Shown piece by piece: positions 10,004 through 17,870 of a DNA stretch of 64,000 nt. Position numbers and translations under genes: made by a program. Positions within the stretch are counted from its first letter, which is position 1, and every line of letters begins with the position of its first letter. A model generated the notes under the pieces. It made no database searches and had not been told where the DNA came from. It was given only the letters and a program-made list of their open reading frames with translations. Source of the DNA: Bacteroidales bacterium (GTDB lineage Bacteria > Bacteroidota > Bacteroidia > Bacteroidales > UBA932); the NCBI GenBank assembly GCA_015060445.1, contig SUYL01000002.1, forward strand, positions 62,001 through 126,000, in the 5' to 3' direction.

Positions 10004-12100
10004 ATGAAAAAAATATTATCAATAGCGTTGTCGCTAATACTAATTTTGGGTCTCTCTTCTTGTGAGAACTGGTTGGATGTAAATACCAATCCAAACAGCC
10101 CTAACAGTGAGAGTGCAACTGTTGAACTCAGATTGCCATGGCTGCAGTACTATTATGCTTATGCATGGGGTGTGGCAAGTGTGAGGACAAACGGCATTAC
10201 ACAGATTATTACTGAAACAACCAATAACTTGGGCCAGTTTGACTACAATAACCATATTTCCAAACTTGCAAAATGGGATCCTCACCAGGATGTAAACCTT
10301 ACTCCATACCAGCATTGGTTTGTGGGTGCTGCATGTAATATTCCAGACCTTATAAACAAGGCACAGGAGATAGGCTCGCCTCATTATGAAGCAGCAGCAT
10401 TGGTGATCAAATCTATGGGTTTCATTATGATGTCAGACCTTTTCAGTGAAATTCCTTACACTTATGCACTGTCATCTGACGTATCTCCATCTCCAGATAA
10501 GGGAGAGGTTGTGTATGAAGGATGTCTTAAAGATCTCGACAGGGCAATTGAGTTGTTCTCACAGCCTCAGCCGGCAGGTGTCACACCTCTTTCACAAGGT
10601 GATACATGGTGTGGTGGAGATGCTTCAAAATGGTTGAAACTTTGCTATGGCCTTAAAGCCCGCTGGTTGGGTAACCTTTCAAAAACAGACCTATATGACC
10701 CTGAGGCTATTCTGGCAGCAATTGACAAATCGCTCCAGTCTGTTTCCGATAATGTAAAGATGACACATGCAAATGTAGACAAAGGCTCAGACAAGAATGT
10801 TTTGGCAGGTCATACATATGGTACAAGCATTATCTGGAGAAACGCAGCATATAATGCAACTGAGAGACTTAACAGATATTATGTGAACCTTTTGACCAAC
10901 TTCAAGGGTTCAGGTGTAGAGGATCCACGTGCAGACAAACTTTTGCCTCATATGATGACAAGAGTTACCCTTACCCCAGATGAGTACTGGATTGCTGAGT
11001 GCGAGTGGAGAAGAGATGAGGGTGTGAATATCCAGGGTGTTGATGAGGGATGGAAAGAGAACAGGTTGGCAGGAGGTGCTCCTAATATCAGGGACCTTTT
11101 CACATATGCAAGCAAGGATGTTACCCTCTCTTATGCCAAGGCGGATATAGAGACATATTATGTATCGGTAGATGCTTTTATTGCAGCAGTAAAGAAATAT
11201 TATGGCGGTTTTGCGGATGCTGAAAGAGATGCAAAAATTACAGTTACTGACAATACAGTTGATGTGACTTACCGTACAGGTATGATGTATTGCGAGGAGG
11301 CAAACCCTATTTATGTAGAGGATATCAAGTATGTAAACCACGCTGCAGATAATGTAGCGGATGCATTTGGTCTTTCGGCTACAGATATGAGCTGCTACTA
11401 TTCAAAATCTGATGCATGGACCCGTGATATGGGTTATGTTCAGGGAACAGGTACTTTCTATGCAAGACCAGATTCAGACACTTATCTCCTTACATACCCT
11501 GAGATGTGTTTCCTTAAGGCTGAGGTATTGTTCAGGAAAGGAGACAAAGGCGGTGCATATGATGCCTACATTAAAGGTATCAGAGCTCACTTTGAGATGA
11601 TGAATGTAAAATTGAACCAGTGGATGGGTCTTGGTTGCGGTACCACAGAATTGGGCTTTGATGTTTCTATGGCATATGCTCCTATGGCGCAGGATGATAT
11701 TGAGGCATATATGAAGAGCAAGGCTGTGAAACAGTCTGCAGGCGAGTTGACAATGTCTGATATCATGATGCAGAAACTCATTGCCATGGGTTATGATTAC
11801 CAGAACTGGAACGATATGCGCAGATTTAACTACTACGCTGGCAATATCAACGATTATGGAGTAATCTACACTGAGATGAATGCGCCTGTTTACAGGACCG
11901 GTACAAACTCAACATTCTCTACAGATGACAAGAGTGACAGGTTCTATGTAAGACGTTTCATGCAGTGTTACTATGAGACTGACTTCAATACAGTTGAGAC
12001 AGAGAAACTTTGTCTTGAAATGTACGGACAGTATGGAATAACAGGATTGTATGATCCTAATATCTTCTCAATCCCTGTGTGGTGGGACTGGACTAAATAA
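10004..12100 (+). CDS. SusD/RagB family nutrient-binding outer membrane lipoprotein
   Basis: Lipobox LGLSSCENWLDVNTNPN; partner of the upstream susC. Confidence 0.95.
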   Translation: MKKILSIALSLILILGLSSCENWLDVNTNPNSPNSESATVELRLPWLQYYYAYAWGVASVRTNGITQIITETTNNLGQFDYNNHISKLAKWDPHQDVNLTPYQHWFVGAACNIPDLINKAQEIGSPHYEAAALVIKSMGFIMMSDLFSEIPYTYALSSDVSPSPDKGEVVYEGCLKDLDRAIELFSQPQPAGVTPLSQGDTWCGGDASKWLKLCYGLKARWLGNLSKTDLYDPEAILAAIDKSLQSVSDNVKMTHANVDKGSDKNVLAGHTYGTSIIWRNAAYNATERLNRYYVNLLTNFKGSGVEDPRADKLLPHMMTRVTLTPDEYWIAECEWRRDEGVNIQGVDEGWKENRLAGGAPNIRDLFTYASKDVTLSYAKADIETYYVSVDAFIAAVKKYYGGFADAERDAKITVTDNTVDVTYRTGMMYCEEANPIYVEDIKYVNHAADNVADAFGLSATDMSCYYSKSDAWTRDMGYVQGTGTFYARPDSDTYLLTYPEMCFLKAEVLFRKGDKGGAYDAYIKGIRAHFEMMNVKLNQWMGLGCGTTELGFDVSMAYAPMAQDDIEAYMKSKAVKQSAGELTMSDIMMQKLIAMGYDYQNWNDMRRFNYYAGNINDYGVIYTEMNAPVYRTGTNSTFSTDDKSDRFYVRRFMQCYYETDFNTVETEKLCLEMYGQYGITGLYDPNIFSIPVWWDWTK

Positions 12101-12130
12101 TTTAGGTTAACAAGTGTTGATGGAGTGGGA

Positions 12131-12161
12131 CCGGGCTGGAAAATTTTCCAGCCCGGTTTTT
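12131..12161 (+). terminator. Rho-independent terminator after susD
   Basis: ccgggctggaaaattttccagcccggttttt. Confidence 0.92.
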
Positions 12162-12335
12162 GTTATAGATAAGTATAGCCATTATCCCTGTAATTTATGG
12201 GCAGTTCATTTATATAGTCTCACAGGTAATGGTGATTGTACAAAAACCAAGAATATAATTCAGTTTATTTTGAACTTTTCTCCATAACGCTAGTTACATA
12301 AGTGAAATAGTTTTTTACCTGACGACAAACCGAGT

Positions 12336-12362
12336 GCAGAACTGTGCTTGCACGAGTTGTGC
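12336..12362. repeat. Intergenic hairpin gcagaac-t-gtgc-tt-gcac-ga-gttgtgc
   Basis: Two-tier stem read directly, one mismatch in the outer stem. Confidence 0.5.
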
Positions 12363-12577
12363 CGAGGTGCGAAGGAAGGATAAATGAAATTTAAACTTAG
12401 GTTAAGTCGGGCAGGCCCTGCAGCCAAAGGATGAGGTTGCGGAGCTTGTTTTTTGTGGTTTGCGGTGAGAGGAGGTGTCTGATACGTTGAAGGTTGTGTT
12501 TGCAGATAGCGTGAGTTTGCAGAAGGAGTTGAGGGCTGTGTGGCCGTGAAATAATTTTTTGGAGGGGTTTCCGCCAA

Positions 12578-12712
12578 GACGATGGCACGCTAAATCTTGT
12601 CTGGGGGTATATGTAGGCGGGGATGAGCGTGCCACTCGTGTGATTTCTTAGCGGGTGGCACGGGAAAGGTGGCTTGAGGGGGCGTACAGACGGGGTTGGG
12701 CGTGCCGTTGTC
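12578..12712. repeat. 135-bp structured element, 5' flank of RAYT-like gene (copy 1)
   Basis: Terminal stem gacgatggcacgc/gcgtgccgttgtc; internal hairpin 12628-12639/12651-12662; aligns without gaps to 13797-13931 (about 85/135 identical by hand). Confidence 0.8.
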
Positions 12713-12870
12713 ATGGCAAGAGGATGGGAGAGCAGGTGGCAAGCGTTAAGAAAATGTTTGTATATCAACAAATTATTTGCAATCTTTGTAGAGACTTCAT
12801 GTGTCCGCCTATATGGCCTGGGTGGAATTGGAGGGAAGGATTTGTATAGGCCAGACATTTCTTTTTTGCG

Positions 12871-13758
12871 GTGGAAAAGATTTTTTTCAATGGGGGAGAT
12901 GAGGCGTTTTATCACGTATGTACTGATGGTGCCTTGTTAGACTGGATGTTCCAGGATGATCGTGATTTTATAGCGGGTGTAAACCGTTCTGGCATTTGCA
13001 CTTTTTTGTCGGGAGCCATACAGGTGTCGTTTATGCTTATGGATAATCATGTCCATTTTGTCCTCAGAGGAACCATGCCTTCCTGTAAGGAATACATTAC
13101 CAAGTTTAAAAATCTCACAGGCAAGTATATTTCTTCCCGATATGGTGTTACCGGGCATATACATGCCTTGCCTACCCAAATCATCAGAATTGATACTCCC
13201 GACAGGTTGTTGGCAACATTGGCTTATCTCGACAGAAATCCGATTGTGGCAGGATGGCACAGGATGCCTGATGAGTACCCATGGGGTGTGTCCAGATTCC
13301 TCTTTAGAACGCAGGAGGATGCAGGGCAATACCGTAGGTTAGATACTTTTCCCAAACGTGAACAGTGGATGTTGTTGGGCACACACCATCAGTTGCCGCA
13401 GGATTGGCTGGTTGACGGCAACGGAATGCTCAACCCACGATGTTTTGTGGATATTCAATTTTTGGAGAGGCTTTACAGGACGCCTGCAAGGTATCTTTAT
13501 TTTCTTTCAAAGAAACTTGAGGGGGAGATGGACAATTATTTTTCATTTGGCTCTCGTACTTTTCTGCCTGATAAGGAGTTGAGGGTAATTGTCTGCAAAC
13601 TTGCCCTTCAGCTTTTTGGAGAATCTGATTTGAGGATGCTCACCGCGAATTCAAGGCTGAAGCTTGCCCGCAAGTTGAGGTATGAGTATGCTTCTTCGGT
13701 TAAACAAATTTCCAGAATGCTCCACATGGATCCGGAGATTCTAAAGGGGTTTGTCTAG
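12871..13758 (+). CDS. RAYT-like transposase (REP-associated tyrosine transposase, Y1_Tnp/HUH family)
   Basis: HUH motif in LMDNHVHFVL; Y1-type LATLAYLDRNPIVAGWHRMPDEYPWGVSRF; C-terminal HTH-like KLRYEYASSVKQISRMLHM. Confidence 0.88.
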   Translation: MEKIFFNGGDEAFYHVCTDGALLDWMFQDDRDFIAGVNRSGICTFLSGAIQVSFMLMDNHVHFVLRGTMPSCKEYITKFKNLTGKYISSRYGVTGHIHALPTQIIRIDTPDRLLATLAYLDRNPIVAGWHRMPDEYPWGVSRFLFRTQEDAGQYRRLDTFPKREQWMLLGTHHQLPQDWLVDGNGMLNPRCFVDIQFLERLYRTPARYLYFLSKKLEGEMDNYFSFGSRTFLPDKELRVIVCKLALQLFGESDLRMLTANSRLKLARKLRYEYASSVKQISRMLHMDPEILKGFV

Positions 13759-13796
13759 GTTGCCGTTCTGCTGTTCCGCCGTACCGCTACCGCTAA

Positions 13797-13931
13797 GACG
13801 ATGGCACGCTTAAAGTATCTTAAGGATGCTTGTGGCGTGGATTTTATGTGCCATTCGTAAGGTTTCTCTACGGGTGGCACGGTGAGTATTGGCTGGAGTG
13901 GGGTGTGGAGGGGATTGGGTGTGCCGTCATC
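13797..13931. repeat. 135-bp structured element, 3' flank of RAYT-like gene (copy 2)
   Basis: Same internal layout and length as 12578-12712; hairpin gtgccattcgt/acgggtggcac at the same offset. Confidence 0.8.
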
Positions 13932-13940
13932 TTGGGGGCG

Positions 13941-14020
13941 GGGGGATTGGGGCTTCGCCATTCCCCATACCGCTGTTGCGGGGGGATTTGGCCTCCGGCA
14001 TTCCCCACCCTCCTCGCCGG
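13941..14020. repeat. Tandem pair of 40-bp hairpin repeats
   Basis: gggggattggggcttcgccattcccca and gggggatttggcctccggcattcccca, 40 bp apart, 23/27 identical in the core. Confidence 0.7.
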
Positions 14021-14050
14021 AGGGGCCCTTGCAACAATTGGAAAAAACTC

Positions 14051-14080
14051 ACAGAGCGCCTGGCGGCACTCTGTTTTTTT
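14051..14080 (+). terminator. Rho-independent terminator downstream of the RAYT region
   Basis: acagagcgcc-tggc-ggcactctgt followed by T run. Confidence 0.85.
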
Positions 14081-14129
14081 GTACACCGTCCATCCCTTAT
14101 GCAAGCTTGCTTGCAACGGTCTGTCCGGG

Positions 14130-14168
14130 TACAAAAAAAAGCCCTCAAGCGTTGATTGAGAGCTTTTT
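14130..14168 (-). terminator. Terminator of tRNA-Ser
   Basis: Minus strand agctctcaatcaacgcttgagggct followed by TTTTTTT. Confidence 0.75.
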
Positions 14169-14178
14169 TCCGTTGTTG

Positions 14179-14265
14179 CGGTGAGAGGGGGATTCGAACC
14201 CCCGGTACGGTTACCCGTACGTCAGTTTAGCAAACTGGTGGTTTCAGCCACTCACCCATCTCACC
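14179..14265 (-). tRNA. tRNA-Ser (GCU)
   Basis: Minus strand GGTGAGATGGGTGAGTGGCTGAAACCACCAGTTTGCTAAACTG...GGGGGTTCGAATCCCCCTCTCACCG; anticodon GCT; long variable arm. Confidence 0.97.
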
Positions 14266-14435
14266 TTTCCGCCCAATGGGTATTTGTTTGCACAAACGTT
14301 TTGGGACTGCAAATATAGGTTAAATCTTTGTATTTGCAAATTTTATTTATGGTGCTATAATAAATATGCCCGGGTTATGCGGTTATGTCCGGATGGAATA
14401 TTTTGCAAACTCGGGCAATATTTTCAGGTAGACAG

Positions 14436-15392
14436 TTATTTTGCTATCTCTTCACGCATCAGGGTGTCGGCCTGGATGTTTTTCATTTTGTAGTAGTCCA
14501 TTACCCCCAGGTTGCCGGTGCGGAATGCCTCTGCCATTGCAAGAGGAATCTCGGTTTCTGCCTCAATAACTTTGGCGCGGGCCTCCTGAGCCTTGGCCTT
14601 CATCTCCTGCTCAAGGGCAACTGCCATTGCGCGGCGCTCTTCTGCGCGTGCCTGAGCAATATTCTTGTCTGCGTTTGCCTGGTCTATCTGAAGCACTGCA
14701 CCAATATTCTTTCCTATGTCAATGTCTGCAATGTCAATTGAGAGGATCTCAAATGCAGTTCCTGCATCAAGTCCTTTGGAAAGTACCAGCTTTGAGATTG
14801 AATCGGGGTTTTCAAGAACTGATTTGTGGCTCTCTGCAGAACCTATTGACGAAACTATACCCTCGCCTACGCGGGCAAGTACTGTCTCTTCTCCTGCACC
14901 TCCAACCAATTGTTTGATGTTTGCCCTTACGGTTACCCTTGCTTTAGCAATTAACTGTATACCGTCTTTAGCAACTGCAGTTACAGGGGGTGTGTTAATA
15001 ACTTTAGGGTTTACACTCATCTGTACAGCCTGGAAAACATCCCTTCCCGCAAGGTCAATGGCAGCGGCCATATTGAAGTTGAGGGTGATGTTTGCCTTGT
15101 CGGCAGAAATGAGTGCATTCACAACATTTGGTACGTTTCCTTTTGCAAGGTAGTGTGCCTCAAGTTCGTTGGCTTCCAGTTTGAGTCCTGCTTTGGTCCC
15201 TGTAATCATTGCCATTACAATGGTTCCTGGAGGTACTTTTCTCCAGCGCATAAGAACCAATTGTACAAGGGAGATCTTTACTCCCGATATCAATGCCTGA
15301 AACCATAGCGTTACAGGGAAGAACCATAGGAAAATCATCAGTGCAACCAATGAGATTCCTATCCAGATAAGCATAGCAATTGTATTTTCCAT
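14436..15392 (-). CDS. floA: Flotillin-like protein FloA
   Basis: N-terminal hairpin membrane segment and conserved FloA body ([39 protein letters not shown]). Confidence 0.95.
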   Translation of the reverse strand: MENTIAMLIWIGISLVALMIFLWFFPVTLWFQALISGVKISLVQLVLMRWRKVPPGTIVMAMITGTKAGLKLEANELEAHYLAKGNVPNVVNALISADKANITLNFNMAAAIDLAGRDVFQAVQMSVNPKVINTPPVTAVAKDGIQLIAKARVTVRANIKQLVGGAGEETVLARVGEGIVSSIGSAESHKSVLENPDSISKLVLSKGLDAGTAFEILSIDIADIDIGKNIGAVLQIDQANADKNIAQARAEERRAMAVALEQEMKAKAQEARAKVIEAETEIPLAMAEAFRTGNLGVMDYYKMKNIQADTLMREEIAK

Positions 15393-15402
15393 ATTATTTG
15401 TT

Positions 15403-15867
15403 TTATATAGTTTTTACATAAATTTTGTTCTCTTCAATTTCAGATACTTCCACGGCTGTTCCCGCTTCAATTATTGTGTCTCTGGTAAATGCCTCAAGAA
15501 TCTCTTTGCCTATCTGCACTTTCCCTCCGGGAGCCAGACGGGATACGGTAACCCCCTTTTCGCCTGCAACCACCCCTTTCAGCTGGGGGGCAACATCTAC
15601 TTTGGAGTCAATATTTGTACTGAGACTCAGTTTTTTCCATGTTTTTGACCTTAGCATAAGGAGTGTGGTTACCACTACCAGCACAATATTTACGGCTATT
15701 GCAATTACTCCGGCTGTTGTACTTATGTATGAGAATGCTACCCAGCACGATCCAACCAGCGAGGCAATTCCGAGGATACCTGCAATGCCGAATCCCGGGA
15801 TTATAATCAGTTCTGCCCCCAAAAGCAGCAGACCTGCAATTATGAGTGTAATTACGAGCAGTGTCAT
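15403..15867 (-). CDS. NfeD family membrane protein (short form)
   Basis: Three TM segments and C-terminal OB-fold [31 protein letters not shown]. Confidence 0.9.
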   Translation of the reverse strand: MTLLVITLIIAGLLLLGAELIIIPGFGIAGILGIASLVGSCWVAFSYISTTAGVIAIAVNIVLVVVTTLLMLRSKTWKKLSLSTNIDSKVDVAPQLKGVVAGEKGVTVSRLAPGGKVQIGKEILEAFTRDTIIEAGTAVEVSEIEENKIYVKTI

Positions 15868-15868
15868 A

Positions 15869-17737
15869 TTATTTGTTTTCCAATTTTTCTATTTCAACTC
15901 CACTTACCTGCCTGGCCAGCAGTGCATTTGCCAGGGCGTCAGCTTGTGATTTGTTTGCAAAAGGGCCAATGACATATTTCATTACGCCGTTGATGTTGGC
16001 CTTTGCAATGTCTCTGCTGGTGTTTTCCCTTATTGCCGCCAACGCCTCAGCCGGAAGTACATCGTATCCTCCAATGGTTACCCTGTAAATGGAATTGTCC
16101 TGTTTTTCAATGATTCTTGCATTCTTTGTCCCGACAGATTTTCCATCATTGTATGCAGTGATCATTGCTGTAGGGAACCCCTTTCTCCTGACAGTGTTGA
16201 GGTTCTTCAGGGCCTCTGCGTATGTGTGGAAGACTCCCACCGAGTATGTGTATTTTCCGCTGGAAACCTTCCTCTCAAACACCGGACTGAACCCTTTGAG
16301 TGACTTGAGGCTTGCCTTCTTGTTGGTAGTCATGAGTTGGATATGGTAAACCAGCCCTTTTGGAAGTTCGGAAAGGTCTGCAATTACAGCCACATCAGAA
16401 ATTTTGAATGAAAGGTCCATTGCCGGTTCAATTACCTCAAATGTGAGTTGTGGAGCCTCTCCCAGAGTGCTCTGGATAAAGGAGAACTCTGCTGGTTGTG
16501 TTTCCTGCACAATTGTTGCCGTTTCCTGAGGTTCAAAATAATCATGTTCAACTGTAATCCCTTGGGCAAGGAGTTCCAGTTCCATCTCCTGGAGTTTTTC
16601 CATCCCTTGGCTTATCTTTCCGTTGAGCGACAAAATCTCCTTTTCCAGCAGCAGCATGTCCGGCTCCATGGCCACCCTCTTAAGTGAATCTGTGGTTGCA
16701 GCGTATCTGGCCCTGCGGCTGTCAAGTGCCGCAATTGTCTGTCCAAGCCTCTCCTGCAGCCCCTTTATTTCCTGTGCTGCCTGTGTGTATTGCGGATGTT
16801 CATCTTTTGTCCTGCTGCCATTCTGAGGGGTGGAAGGGGTGCTTTTACCTGCACCTTCAGGCAGAGTTGATACCCTTGCGGCCTCATTTTGGGAAATCCC
16901 CTTCTTGAGCGGGAATACCTCGTGCAGGGTTACATATGCTGTAACTTCTCCCTCCTTATTCTCACGGTCCGATATGAAAACTGTGAAACTGTTGTCGGGA
17001 GTATCATAATAAAAGTAGTCATTTGCGGTTGAAGAGAATGGGAATCCGAGGTTTTGTGCGGTATCCCAGTCACCTGTCTCCTCATTCCATTGGCTTACGT
17101 AGAGGTCATATCCCCCCATGCCGGTATGGCCGTTTGAGGCAAAGTAGAGTTTTTTGCCGCAAGGGGAGAGGTGGGGGAGGATTTCATCACCGGCCGTTGT
17201 TATGTTCTCATTTGCTATCTGCGGGGCCGACCACAAAGTGTCATTGAGTTTTGTGGAGTGCATTATATTCCATGCACCGCTCTCATCCTGTGCGCTGAAA
17301 ACCATGACCTTTGCATCTGCAGGGAAGTTCATTGCATTGAATATCCCCTGTGCCCCCTCTTTTGTGTAGCCTGCAGGGGGAGTTTTCCAGGAGTTATCGC
17401 CGAACCCGGGCAAACTGAGGAAGAATGACGGCAACGGGAATACCTTTTTGGCAACAAGTGTCGGCTCCGATGCAAACTGGAGCATGCTTCTGCCGTTCTC
17501 ACTCTTTACCAACTGGGTATATACCTCCATGTTGAAGATGGAATCTGCTTCAGTTTTCAGTGTGGAATCAGGTCTGGCGGCAAGGATGCCGTTGCAGATC
17601 TGTATTGCCTTGTCAAATTCATATCTGCTGTGATGTCCGGCAGCCGTTTCAAGCTGATGCCGGTAATCCTGGGAATATCCGGTAGAAAATCCCAAAAGGG
17701 TTGGCAGCAATATATATAGGTATGTGCGTATTTTCAT
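15869..17737 (-). CDS. Envelope protein with PD40-like region, coiled coil and C-terminal SPOR-like modules
   Basis: Signal peptide; LSPCGKKLYFASNGHTGMGGYDLYVSQ; YSVGVFHTYAEALKNLNTVRRKGFPTAMI and KYVIGPFANKSQADALANALLA. Confidence 0.75.
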   Translation of the reverse strand: MKIRTYLYILLPTLLGFSTGYSQDYRHQLETAAGHHSRYEFDKAIQICNGILAARPDSTLKTEADSIFNMEVYTQLVKSENGRSMLQFASEPTLVAKKVFPLPSFFLSLPGFGDNSWKTPPAGYTKEGAQGIFNAMNFPADAKVMVFSAQDESGAWNIMHSTKLNDTLWSAPQIANENITTAGDEILPHLSPCGKKLYFASNGHTGMGGYDLYVSQWNEETGDWDTAQNLGFPFSSTANDYFYYDTPDNSFTVFISDRENKEGEVTAYVTLHEVFPLKKGISQNEAARVSTLPEGAGKSTPSTPQNGSRTKDEHPQYTQAAQEIKGLQERLGQTIAALDSRRARYAATTDSLKRVAMEPDMLLLEKEILSLNGKISQGMEKLQEMELELLAQGITVEHDYFEPQETATIVQETQPAEFSFIQSTLGEAPQLTFEVIEPAMDLSFKISDVAVIADLSELPKGLVYHIQLMTTNKKASLKSLKGFSPVFERKVSSGKYTYSVGVFHTYAEALKNLNTVRRKGFPTAMITAYNDGKSVGTKNARIIEKQDNSIYRVTIGGYDVLPAEALAAIRENTSRDIAKANINGVMKYVIGPFANKSQADALANALLARQVSGVEIEKLENK

Positions 17738-17799
17738 TGAAAATCCTTTAAAAAGCAATAACAAAGGTAGGAAATACTTTATATATTAGGAAAAAATAC

Positions 17800-17807
17800 T
17801 ACATTTG
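17800..17807 (+). promoter_or_regulatory. -7 box TACATTTG upstream of secDF
   Basis: TAnnTTTGCAC match. Confidence 0.5.
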
Positions 17808-17870
17808 CACGTTAATTTTGGAAGTAGTCCCTATTTTAACAAGATTTAATAAATTTAAAACTATATAAAT

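Noticed and set aside
12397-12915. 172-aa minus ORF in the RAYT upstream region
   Set aside because: Overlaps the structured 135-bp element and RAYT start; no recognisable domain
13830-14184. Cluster of small ORFs on both strands
   Set aside because: Produced by GC-rich hairpin repeats, terminators and part of tRNA-Ser
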